Of a DNA stretch of 64,000 nucleotides, positions 57,460 to 64,000 are shown piece after piece (the first letter of the stretch is position 1; each line of letters opens with the position of its first letter). Source of the stretch: Mesorhizobium sp. WSM2240. Its GTDB lineage: Bacteria; Pseudomonadota; Alphaproteobacteria; Rhizobiales; Rhizobiaceae. The translations under genes and the position numbers were made by a program. Location of the stretch: contig NZ_CP159253.1 in NCBI RefSeq assembly GCF_040438645.1, forward strand, positions 4,702,501-4,766,500. Direction: 5' to 3'. The notes beneath the pieces are model-generated. The model was not told the DNA's origin and did not search any database. It saw only the letters and a list, made by a program, of their open reading frames with translations.

Positions 57460-58289
57460 CAGGGTACTACGTTTCCTTCCCGTCGAGGGCGGCACGCTCC
57501 CGCAGGGGACAGTTTACTTTTTTCCGCCCGCGCCAACCTCTCGACTGCCGCGGCCTTTCCGCGGAAAGTAAACTGTCCCCGGCTCGCACCTCTCCGTCGC
57601 CACGCCCGCTGCCGCGTCTGACCATTGTCAAAGAACGCTCCTCATTGGCGAGGAGTAGTCGGGAAGCGGGGCGCGAGGCCGTGCCTCCTAAAGTAAAATA
57701 ACGTGGCGCGGTCTCCACGCCCCGCCGGCGCTTTGTCGTTTCCATCCGTTCCGCTGGGCGGTTTGCCGGGACCGAAGCCGGTCGCCTCATCGACATTCGG
57801 CTTCACGCGGGAGCGTGCCAGTGTTGGCCCCTCAGCCCGCTGATCCCGGGCCGCCCTGTGTGCTCGTCCAGCACTCCGGGACCGTAGTGTCCCGGCGGGA
57901 ACCCTTGGACGGAACCTGCCCGGGCCTGCCGGCTACGTTGGTGGCAGGACGGAGGCGCCGGTTCCTCCCCACAGATCACCGTCGCGACCGGTGTTCCCGC
58001 GGGAGAAACTGCCGGTGATAATGCGCGACAGCCAGGATGCGTGGACAAATCAGCGTGCCAAGATTCTTCAAGAATCTTACATCCCATTGATCTGGAAGGA
58101 AGATTTCTTCAACTGGCTCGATACGAGGGCGGGTTTTGTCCACATCCACAACAAACTCCCCGCTCGAGCCGCCAAAAAAAATCGTCCCATTTGTCGGAAA
58201 GACATCTCCTCGTTCGTCCTTGAGACGAGAGACGGCTGCGTCGGGCACGCGCCGTTCGGCTCAACACGATCTCAAGAAAGGATCCTGCG
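57460..58289. other. Gene-poor mosaic of repeats
   Basis: This 830-bp stretch contains no convincing gene. It holds a REP-like inverted repeat (57505-57580), a long GC-rich section (57620-58020) that I suspect is a dispersed Mesorhizobium-type element, and a less GC-rich section (58020-58260) with a perfect palindrome AAGATTCTT C AAGAATCTT at 58060-58078. Frames of 90-110 codons on both strands have no recognisable similarity. Confidence 0.6.
57505..57580. repeat. REP-like inverted repeat with GTTTACTTT / AAAGTAAAC arms
   Basis: GGGGACAGTTTACTTT at 57505-57520 recurs inverted as AAAGTAAACTGTCCCC at 57565-57580, and the arms continue into CCGC / GCGG with a 3-nt insertion on the left. The inner part has a further CCGCGG hairpin. 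Elements with GTAAACTGTCCCC arms are familiar as REP sequences mobilised by TnpA_REP (RAYT) transposases; no transposase is present here. Confidence 0.7.
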
Positions 58290-58760
58290 ATGAAGGTTAC
58301 TCAACATCTCTGGTTCGAGAAGGACATGGAGGCGGCCATCGGCTTCTACACCTCCCTCATTCCCGGCTCGTCGGTCCACTGGGTCTCGGCAGTGCCCGCC
58401 GACAACCCGAGCGGACCCGCGGGCAGCGTCAAGATCGCGGCCTTCACGCTCGGCGACCAGCGCTACATGGCGATCGAGGCGGGTCCGCTCGACCCGTTCA
58501 ACCACAGCTTCTCAATCATGGTCGAATGTGAAACCCAGGCCGAGATCGACCGGCTTTGGGACGCTCTGAAGGAGGGCGGCTCGACAGAGCAATGCGGCTG
58601 GTTGAGGGACCGTTGGGGCCTTTCCTGGCAGATCGCGCCCCAGCAGCTCGGCGAACTCATGAACGATCCCGATCAGGCCAAGGCCAAACGGGTCACCGAA
58701 GCGATGCTCAAGATGGTGAAGTTCGACATTGCCGAGCTTGAGGCTGCGGCAAAAGGCTGA
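58290..58760 (+). CDS. VOC-family protein (PhnB / glyoxalase-like)
   Basis: The 156-residue protein begins KVTQHLWFEKDMEAAIGFYTSLIPGS, the start of PhnB-like vicinal oxygen chelate proteins, and contains GGSTEQCGWLRDRWGLSWQIAP, the conserved C-terminal core. The family includes glyoxalases and 3-demethylubiquinone methyltransferase-like proteins, many without known substrate. It is isolated between two repeat-rich gaps. ATG 58290 has GAAAGGA 7-13 bp upstream. Confidence 0.9.
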   Translation: MKVTQHLWFEKDMEAAIGFYTSLIPGSSVHWVSAVPADNPSGPAGSVKIAAFTLGDQRYMAIEAGPLDPFNHSFSIMVECETQAEIDRLWDALKEGGSTEQCGWLRDRWGLSWQIAPQQLGELMNDPDQAKAKRVTEAMLKMVKFDIAELEAAAKG

Positions 58761-58791
58761 GCTGTCGGTGTTGGCCGGCCTTCCTGCCTAC

Positions 58792-58996
58792 CTGCCGGGT
58801 TCCCGCTGCTTCGTGGCGTCCCGGCGTTGCCCAGCCCTCCGCTAGGGCTCCGGGCGTTCGTCATTCGAAAAGCCAAATCGTTGGCTTTTCGTCCGCTACG
58901 CGGACCATTCCTGCCGGGTCCCCGCTGCTGCGCAGCGTCCCGGCGTTCGCTCGCCTTTCGCCATGCCACCGGCATGGCGAATTCGCGTTCCGCGAA
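58792..58996. repeat. Train of short perfect hairpins with two direct repeats
   Basis: A 38-bp sequence starting CTGCCGGGT and ending GTCCCGGCGTT occurs at 58792-58829 and, with few changes, at 58911-58949. Six perfect hairpins with 3-5 nt loops are interleaved: AGCCCT/AGGGCT (58833-58849), an 11-bp stem (58866-58891), GTCCGC/GCGGAC (58891-58905), CGCTGC/GCAGCG (58923-58937), GCCATGCC/GGCATGGC (58960-58978) and TTCGCG/CGCGAA (58982-58996). It lies between the convergent VOC and phaR genes. Confidence 0.75.
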
Positions 58997-59004
58997 CCGG
59001 CGGC

Positions 59005-59610
59005 TCACCCCATAGAATCGATCTTGCGCTGCATGGCGGCGATCTGGTCCTTCAATTCCTGAAGGTCGTCGGATTTTGGCGAAGATTCCTTCTTTTCCGG
59101 CTCGGGTGGCGGCGGGGCGGAGGATCCGGCCGGCGGGAAGGGCGTGAACAGGCGCATGGCGTTCTGGAACATTTCCATGTTGCGCCGCGTCTGCTCCTCC
59201 AGCGCCTTGAGCGGCGGCGGCATCTTCATCATGTCGATCGAGCCTTTGCCGAGGGCCGACTTCATCTGCTCGCGAAAGCGCTCCTGCTCCTTGGCGAAGG
59301 CGCTCATCGACTGCTCGAGGAAGCTCGGCACGATCATCTGCATCTGGTCGCCGTAGAAAGCGATAAGCTGGCGCAGGAACGGGATCGGCAGCATGTTCTG
59401 CCCGTCCTTGTTCTCCAGCTCGAAGATGATCTGCGTCAGCACCGGATGGGTGATATCGTCGCCGGTCTTGGCGTCCTGGACGGTGAAATCCTCGCCCTTC
59501 TTGACCATCTCGGCCAAATCTTCCAGCGTCACATAGGTGCTGGTGCCCGTGTTGTAGAGCCGTCGGTTGGCGTATTTTTTTATTACCACCGGATCGTCTT
59601 TTGCGGGCAT
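59005..59610 (-). CDS. phaR: Polyhydroxyalkanoate synthesis regulator PhaR
   Basis: The 201-residue protein has the PHB/PHA accumulation regulator DNA-binding domain (VIKKYANRRLYNTGTSTYVTLEDLAEMVKKGEDF, about residues 8-41) followed by a PHB-accumulation domain and a proline-rich tail ending in a coiled coil (LQELKDQIAAMQRKI). PhaR represses phasin and PHB genes and is released by PHB granules. ATG 59610 (MPAKDDP) is the family start. It is divergent from phbA. Confidence 0.95.
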   Translation of the reverse strand: MPAKDDPVVIKKYANRRLYNTGTSTYVTLEDLAEMVKKGEDFTVQDAKTGDDITHPVLTQIIFELENKDGQNMLPIPFLRQLIAFYGDQMQMIVPSFLEQSMSAFAKEQERFREQMKSALGKGSIDMMKMPPPLKALEEQTRRNMEMFQNAMRLFTPFPPAGSSAPPPPEPEKKESSPKSDDLQELKDQIAAMQRKIDSMG

Positions 59611-59725
59611 CCATATTCCTCCCAGGAACTCCGGGGCTTGCGTAAGCAGCCGGTAACGATTGCGCCGAAAACAGGATATGCGCAAAAGCGTCACGAATCC
59701 AAGCGCTTTGTGCAGTGCGAAAGTT

Positions 59726-59762
59726 CATGCTGCAGTCATGCTGCGGCTAACGGCGCAGCATG
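59726..59762. promoter_or_regulatory. CATGCTGC repeats in the phaR-phbA divergent region
   Basis: CATGCTGC occurs at 59726-59733 and 59737-59744, and its inverse GCAGCATG at 59755-59762. The second and third copies extend to a 9-bp inverted repeat (CATGCTGCG / CGCAGCATG) with an 8-bp spacer. PhaR proteins of Paracoccus and Rhodobacter bind TGC-rich sites of the CTGC-N-GCAG kind, so this is a candidate PhaR operator; binding is inferred. Confidence 0.5.
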
Positions 59763-59880
59763 CCGCCGCCCCGCCGCCTGACGCAGGGCTGCCGGCCGGC
59801 AATTCGATTTGACTCGGCTGGAGGAAAGGGCAAGAAAAGCCTGACCGCTCGACACTTCCAGCACCAGCCCGGAGACGAAA

Positions 59881-61068
59881 ATGTCCGCTTCCAACGCAAT
59901 CGTAGTCGCCAGCGCCGCCCGCACGCCTGTCGGTTCCTTCAACGGCGCCTTCGCCAACACCACGGCGCACGAACTCGGCACGGTCGTGATCAAAGAAGTG
60001 CTGGCGCGCGCCGGCGTCGACGGGCAGGAGGTCGACGAGGTCATCCTCGGCCAGGTGCTGACAGCGGGCGAAGGCCAGAACCCGGCCCGGCAGGCCTCGA
60101 TCGGCGCCGGCCTGCCCAAGGAAACCACTGCCTGGGGTCTCAACCAGGTTTGCGGATCGGGCTTGCGCGCCATCGCGCTCGGCATGCAGCAGATCGCCAC
60201 CGGCGACGCCAAGATCATCGTGGCCGGCGGCCAGGAATCGATGTCGATGTCGCCGCACTGCCAGCATATGCGCGCCGGCGTGAAGATGGGCGATTTCAAG
60301 CTGATCGACACCATGATCAAGGACGGACTGTGGGACGCCTTCCACGGCTATCATATGGGCATCACCGCCGAGAACGTGGCGCGCCAGTGGCAGTTGAGCC
60401 GCGAGACGCAGGACGAGTTCGCGCTTCGCTCCCAGAACAAAGCCGAGGCCGCGCAGAAGGCCGGAAAATTCAAGGACGAGATCGTCGCGGTGACGGTGAA
60501 GGGACGCAAGGGCGACACCATCGTCGACCAGGATGAATATATCCGCCATGGCGCGACCATCGACGCCATGCAGAAGCTGCGCCCCGCCTTCGACAAGGAA
60601 GGCACGGTGACGGCCGGCAACGCATCGGGGTTGAACGACGGCGCGGCGGCGACTGTGCTGATGACCGAGGCTGAAGCTTCGCGCCGCGGGATCACGCCGC
60701 TGGTGCGCATCGTTTCCTGGGCGACCGCCGGCGTGGATCCGCAGATCATGGGCACCGGACCCATTCCCGCCTCGCGCCGCGCGCTGGAGAAGGCCGGCTG
60801 GTCGGTCGGCGACCTCGATCTGGTCGAGGCCAACGAAGCGTTCGCCGCACAGGCCTGCGCCGTGAACAAGGATATGGGCTGGGATCCGGAGATCGTGAAC
60901 GTCAATGGCGGCGCCATCGCCATCGGACATCCGATCGGCGCATCCGGCGCGCGCATCTTCAACACGCTGGCCTTCGAGATGCGCAGACGCGGCGCGAAGA
61001 AGGGCCTGGCCACGCTTTGCATCGGCGGCGGTATGGGCGTGGCGATGTGCGTGGAGGCAATGAACTGA
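59881..61068 (+). CDS. phbA: Acetyl-CoA acetyltransferase (beta-ketothiolase)
   Basis: The 395-residue thiolase condenses two acetyl-CoA to acetoacetyl-CoA, the first step of PHB synthesis. The nucleophilic cysteine is in [13 protein letters not shown], and the other active-site residues are in [10 protein letters not shown] and [13 protein letters not shown]. It is followed by phbB after 129 bp that contain an inverted repeat. It is divergent from phaR, which is the usual arrangement in rhizobia. Confidence 0.96.
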   Translation: MSASNAIVVASAARTPVGSFNGAFANTTAHELGTVVIKEVLARAGVDGQEVDEVILGQVLTAGEGQNPARQASIGAGLPKETTAWGLNQVCGSGLRAIALGMQQIATGDAKIIVAGGQESMSMSPHCQHMRAGVKMGDFKLIDTMIKDGLWDAFHGYHMGITAENVARQWQLSRETQDEFALRSQNKAEAAQKAGKFKDEIVAVTVKGRKGDTIVDQDEYIRHGATIDAMQKLRPAFDKEGTVTAGNASGLNDGAAATVLMTEAEASRRGITPLVRIVSWATAGVDPQIMGTGPIPASRRALEKAGWSVGDLDLVEANEAFAAQACAVNKDMGWDPEIVNVNGGAIAIGHPIGASGARIFNTLAFEMRRRGAKKGLATLCIGGGMGVAMCVEAMN

Positions 61069-61089
61069 GAAGCAAGGCAGTCGGGAATA

Positions 61090-61158
61090 GGCAGTAGGCA
61101 GTGGGAGAGCAAAAGCGCGCAGTCGAAGACGCAGTTCTTTTGCCTACTGCCTACTGCC
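61090..61158. repeat. Inverted repeat between phbA and phbB
   Basis: GGCAGTAGGCAGT (61090-61102) pairs with ACTGCCTACTGCC (61146-61158); inside, GCAAAAG and CTTTTGC also pair. The arms are themselves repeats of a GGCAGTA unit. The element occupies about half of the 129-bp gap between two co-directional genes and would form a long stem in the mRNA. Confidence 0.75.
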
Positions 61159-61197
61159 GCTACCGGTTTCGGATAAGAACATCGAGGGAGGAAAGAT

Positions 61198-61920
61198 ATG
61201 ACCAGAACGGCACTCGTCACGGGCGGATCGCGCGGCATAGGCGCGGCGATCGCCATCGCGTTGAAAAAGGCCGGCTATAACGTTGCCGCGAACTATGCCG
61301 GCAATGACGAGGCGGCCAAGAAATTCACCGACGAGACCGGGATCGGCACCTACAGATGGTCGGTGGCAGACTATGAAGCCTGCGTCGCCGGCATCAAGGC
61401 GGTCGAGGACGATGTCGGGCCGGTCGACATTCTGGTCAACAATGCCGGCATCACGCGCGACGCGCCTTTCCACAAGATGACGCCGCAGCAGTGGCGCGAG
61501 GTCATGGACACCAACCTCAACGGCGTCTTCAACATGACGCACCCGCTGTGGAACGGCATGCGGGAGAGAAAATTCGGCCGTGTCATCACCATCTCGTCGA
61601 TCAACGGCCAGAAAGGCCAGTTCGCCCAAGCGAACTACTCGGCGGCAAAGGCGGGCGATCTTGGCTTCACCAAGGCGCTGGCGCAGGAAGGCGCCCGCGC
61701 CGGCATAACCGTCAACGCGGTCTGCCCCGGCTATATCGCTACCGATATGGTGATGGCGGTGCCCGAAAAGGTTCGCGAATCAATCATCGCGCAGATCCCG
61801 GTCGGGCGGCTCGGCGAAGCCGGCGAAATCGCGCGCTGCGTCGTCTTCCTTGCATCGGATGAAGCCGGCTTCATCACCGGCTCGACGATTACCGCCAATG
61901 GCGGGCAGTATTTCGCCTGA
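61198..61920 (+). CDS. phbB: Acetoacetyl-CoA reductase
   Basis: The 240-residue short-chain dehydrogenase reduces acetoacetyl-CoA to (R)-3-hydroxybutyryl-CoA with NADPH. It has TGGSRGIGAAIAIAL at residues 8-22, NNAGITRDAPF, and the active-site SSINGQKGQFAQANYSAAKAG with YxxxK. The start is preceded by GAGGGAGG. The PHB synthase gene phbC is not in the window, which is usual in rhizobia. Confidence 0.96.
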   Translation: MTRTALVTGGSRGIGAAIAIALKKAGYNVAANYAGNDEAAKKFTDETGIGTYRWSVADYEACVAGIKAVEDDVGPVDILVNNAGITRDAPFHKMTPQQWREVMDTNLNGVFNMTHPLWNGMRERKFGRVITISSINGQKGQFAQANYSAAKAGDLGFTKALAQEGARAGITVNAVCPGYIATDMVMAVPEKVRESIIAQIPVGRLGEAGEIARCVVFLASDEAGFITGSTITANGGQYFA

Positions 61921-61940
61921 TCGGCAACATCACAGGACAT

Positions 61941-61968
61941 GAAAACGGCGCCCAAGGGCGCCGTTTTC
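61941..61968. terminator. Bidirectional terminator between phbB and aqpZ
   Basis: GAAAACGGCGCCC (61941-61953) pairs perfectly with GGGCGCCGTTTTC (61956-61968) over a 2-nt loop. A and T tracts on both sides allow termination of both convergent genes. Confidence 0.9.
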
Positions 61969-61996
61969 TCGACCGTGCCGATGGTTCAGGCCGGCG

Positions 61997-62713
61997 TCAG
62001 GCCGGCGTGCCGGCGACCACGCCCGGCCGCTTCTCGAACAGGACGTTATTGGCCAAGCCTGCGAGCGCAGCGCCGACGATCGGCGCAACCCAGAACAGCC
62101 AGAGTTGCTGGATTGCCCAGCCTCCAACGAACAGGGCAGGCCCGGTCGAGCGGGCCGGATTCACCGAAGTGTTGGTCACCGGTATCGATATCAGATGGAT
62201 CAGCGTCAGCGTGAGCCCGATGGCGATCGGCGCGAAGCCGGCCGGCACGTCGCCTGAGGTGACACGCAGGATGATCATCAGGAACATGAAGGTCAGCACG
62301 ATCTCGGCCAGGAGCGCCGCACCCATCGAATAGCCGCCGGGCGAATGCTCGCCATAGCCGTTCGAGGCGAAGCCGCCTGCCAGCGAGAAATCCGCCTTGC
62401 CGGTGGCGATCAGGTAGAGGACCGCCGAGCCCACGACCGCGCCGACGATCTGGGCGGCGACATAGGGGAGAAGATCTTTTGCCGGAAAGCGGCCAGCGAC
62501 GAGCAGGCCGACCGAGACGGCCGGATTGAAGTGGCCGCCGGAAATGCCGCCGACAGCATAGGCCATCGTCAGAACCGTCAGGCCGAAGGCCAGCGAAACA
62601 CCAAGCAGCCCGATGCCGACATCGGGGAACGCGGCGGCGAGAACGGCGCTGCCGCAGCCGCCGAAGACAAGCCAGAAAGTGCCGAGAAATTCGGCGAAGA
62701 GACGTTTAGACAT
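61997..62713 (-). CDS. aqpZ: Aquaporin Z
   Basis: The 238-residue membrane channel has the two half-helix motifs, [13 protein letters not shown] and [13 protein letters not shown], and six hydrophobic helices. The aromatic/arginine filter pattern (R after NPA, H in [18 protein letters not shown]) fits a water-selective AqpZ. ATG 62713 (MSKRLFAEF) is the family start. It moves water across the inner membrane in osmotic adaptation. Confidence 0.96.
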   Translation of the reverse strand: MSKRLFAEFLGTFWLVFGGCGSAVLAAAFPDVGIGLLGVSLAFGLTVLTMAYAVGGISGGHFNPAVSVGLLVAGRFPAKDLLPYVAAQIVGAVVGSAVLYLIATGKADFSLAGGFASNGYGEHSPGGYSMGAALLAEIVLTFMFLMIILRVTSGDVPAGFAPIAIGLTLTLIHLISIPVTNTSVNPARSTGPALFVGGWAIQQLWLFWVAPIVGAALAGLANNVLFEKRPGVVAGTPA

Positions 62714-62815
62714 GGTGATGCCCTCCAGGTACCAAGGACCTGATGAAGCCACCAAATCGCGAAAAATACAATCGGAGCGCGAAAGTTTCCGGTGCGGAAA
62801 GTCTTTGCCGGGTCC

Positions 62816-63412
62816 TTACGGCTTGCTGCCTGCCGACAGAACGGGCGCCGGGCCGGGGTCGCCGATCGCGACCCATGCGGCTGCGTTTTCGGAGGACTGG
62901 CGCTTGACGAATTTGTACCCCTTCGCGGCCTCCCAGCTCCGAACCGCCGGATGAAGATTGTCGAGCACGAAGTCTCCTTCCGTGGTTCGTAGCGTCAGGA
63001 TGGCGTGGCCTTCCCCGCTTTGTCTCTTCACCACCGTCAAAAGCACGTTCGAAGGCGACAAGCCCTGTTCCTCGATCAGGATGCGGCGCTTGAGCAGCGC
63101 AAAATCCTCGCAATCGCCGGCAATCTTGGGAAAGGTCCACAACTCTTCCTTGCCGAAGAGTTCCCGGTCCGTCTTCGGAGCAATCTCAGAATTGATGCGA
63201 TCGTTGATCCGCCTGACGGCCGCCCACGCCGCTTCGTCCAGCGCCTCAGGACCGGACGGCTCCGCGATCCTGGCACATTCTTCGCGCCATTTCTTGCAGA
63301 ATTCGAAATGGCCGATCGGCGAACTGGTCGGGCCGCCGATGTCCATCGGACGTGCAGCGGCATCCGGCGCAAACGCCGCCAAAGCCAAAATCGCAGCCAC
63401 CAGCCTGAACAG
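62816..63412 (-). CDS. Transglutaminase-like cysteine peptidase (BTLCP family)
   Basis: The roughly 198-residue exported protein belongs to the bacterial transglutaminase-like cysteine proteinases. The triad is visible as Cys in AGDCEDFALLKRR, His in GEGHAILTLRT and Asp in FVLDNLHP. The N-terminus is a signal peptide ending around AAARP. No ATG is available: a GTG at 63400 gives 194 residues, but the good Shine-Dalgarno AAGGGGG (63421-63427) fits a CTG at 63412 better, which also supplies an arginine-containing signal n-region. I report the longer form; the start is uncertain. Confidence 0.8.
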   Translation of the reverse strand: MFRLVAAILALAAFAPDAAARPMDIGGPTSSPIGHFEFCKKWREECARIAEPSGPEALDEAAWAAVRRINDRINSEIAPKTDRELFGKEELWTFPKIAGDCEDFALLKRRILIEEQGLSPSNVLLTVVKRQSGEGHAILTLRTTEGDFVLDNLHPAVRSWEAAKGYKFVKRQSSENAAAWVAIGDPGPAPVLSAGSKP

Positions 63413-63581
63413 GATCGGATCCCCCTTAGATTGCTATCGAGCCGAGCACGCAAGAGACGTGCCAATGTCGGCAAACGATGTCGGGTAAATTCGTTGACGA
63501 ATTTCGTGTGGGACCGCGCTGGCGTTTGCGCATGCCCAAAATTTAGGCACATGGGCGAAAATCGCGGCAGCGAAGCGCTTC

Positions 63582-64000
63582 CTATCCATACCGGCTCAAC
63601 CCGAGCTCGCTCACATCGATCTCAGGACGACGGCCGGAGATGATGTCGGCGAGCATGCGGCCCGAACCGCAGGCCATGGTCCAGCCCAGCGTGCCATGGC
63701 CTGTGTTGAGGAACAGCCCCCCAATGCCGCTTTCGCCGATTATCGGCGGGCCGTCCGGCGTCATCGGCCTCAAGCCGCACCAGAATTTTGCGTCCTTGAG
63801 TGAACCGCCGTTCGGAAAAAGCTCGCCGACCGAATGCTCAAGCGTGTCGCGGCGTGCCTCGTGGAGCCTCAGATCGTAGCCGGAGATCTCGGCCGTACCG
63901 CCGGCGCGGATGCGGCCGCCGAGTCTCGTGATCGCGACCTTGTAGCTCTCGTCCATGACGGTCGAGACCGGTGCGCCGTCAGGATCGGTGATCGGCACGG
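63582..64000 (-). CDS. dadA: D-amino-acid dehydrogenase small subunit (DadA-like), 3' part only
   Basis: The frame is open to the right edge, so about 139 C-terminal residues are visible of a protein usually about 415-430 long. [52 protein letters not shown] is the characteristic C-terminal FAD-binding part of DadA. The enzyme oxidatively deaminates D-amino acids, mainly D-alanine, at the inner membrane. Related DAO enzymes are possible but the [14 protein letters not shown] stretch favours DadA. It ends near 63582 with the protease gene downstream on the same strand. Confidence 0.88.
   Translation of the reverse strand, partial: VPITDPDGAPVSTVMDESYKVAITRLGGRIRAGGTAEISGYDLRLHEARRDTLEHSVGELFPNGGSLKDAKFWCGLRPMTPDGPPIIGESGIGGLFLNTGHGTLGWTMACGSGRMLADIISGRRPEIDVSELGLSRYG

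Noticed and set aside
57467..57796. A 109-codon minus-strand frame in the repeat mosaic.
   Set aside because: It runs through the REP-like inverted repeat and a GC-rich non-coding element; no protein signature.
57991..58293. A 100-codon plus-strand frame just before the VOC gene (MFPREKLPVIMRDSQ...).
   Set aside because: No ribosome site, no known similarity, an equally long frame lies opposite, and it overlaps the VOC start.

Overview
The window is a high-GC chromosomal segment from an alphaproteobacterium, most likely Hyphomicrobiales (Rhizobiales), close to Mesorhizobium or another Phyllobacteriaceae. This rests on gene content: an RpoH-type sigma factor beside typA, CarD, the block carD / fdxA / S4 protein / SUV3-like helicase, a DUF6867 protein at the end of a liv operon, a DUF3309 micro-protein, PhaR with phbAB, and short dispersed palindromes of rhizobial style. 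There is no rRNA, tRNA, CRISPR array, phage or intact transposon. The two edge genes are cut by the window: an M3 peptidase at the left and a DadA-like oxidoreductase at the right.

Layout. 0-9 kb: M3 oligopeptidase, a Tat-exported PhoD phosphatase behind a Pho-box-like array, TypA, RpoH, an acyl-CoA dehydrogenase and CarD. 9.6-14 kb: FdxA, an S4 RNA-binding protein and a long SUV3-like helicase, all on the minus strand. 14.0-14.9 kb: a non-coding block of 272-bp degenerate tandem repeats packed with GANTC sites. 15-17.9 kb: a LysR regulator divergent from mmsA, then a small exported protein. 17.9-22.1 kb: a 4-hydroxyproline catabolic cluster (GntR regulator, deaminase, FAD oxidoreductase, epimerase) with two palindromic operators. 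22.4-28.5 kb: a branched-chain amino-acid ABC transporter whose LivG carries an unusual C-terminal helix-hairpin-helix domain. 28.7-33.6 kb: pyruvate carboxylase, an MFS transporter and the DUF3309 protein. 33.7-41.8 kb: an RND efflux pair, a two-subunit molybdenum hydroxylase and a TetR regulator. 41.8-43.7 kb: patatin-like lipase plus 3-hydroxybutyrate dehydrogenase. 43.8-47 kb: a BtuCDF-type ABC transporter under a cobalamin riboswitch. 47-52 kb: zinc alcohol dehydrogenase, MarR-GNAT fusion, IspG, lytic transglycosylase and a methyltransferase. 52-57.5 kb: hybrid histidine kinase, IspA, MtgA, L32 and a small membrane protein. 57.5-59 kb: a gene-poor mosaic of repeats and hairpins around a VOC-family gene. 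59-62 kb: PhaR, PhbA and PhbB (polyhydroxybutyrate). 62-64 kb: aquaporin, a transglutaminase-like cysteine protease and partial DadA.

Functional themes are amino-acid uptake and breakdown (liv, hydroxyproline, MmsA, DadA), anaplerosis and carbon storage (Pyc, PhbAB/PhaR, 3-hydroxybutyrate dehydrogenase), isoprenoid synthesis (IspG, IspA) and vitamin B12 uptake. The most unusual signal is the GANTC-dense 272-bp repeat block at 14.13-14.86 kb, which no standard feature explains.
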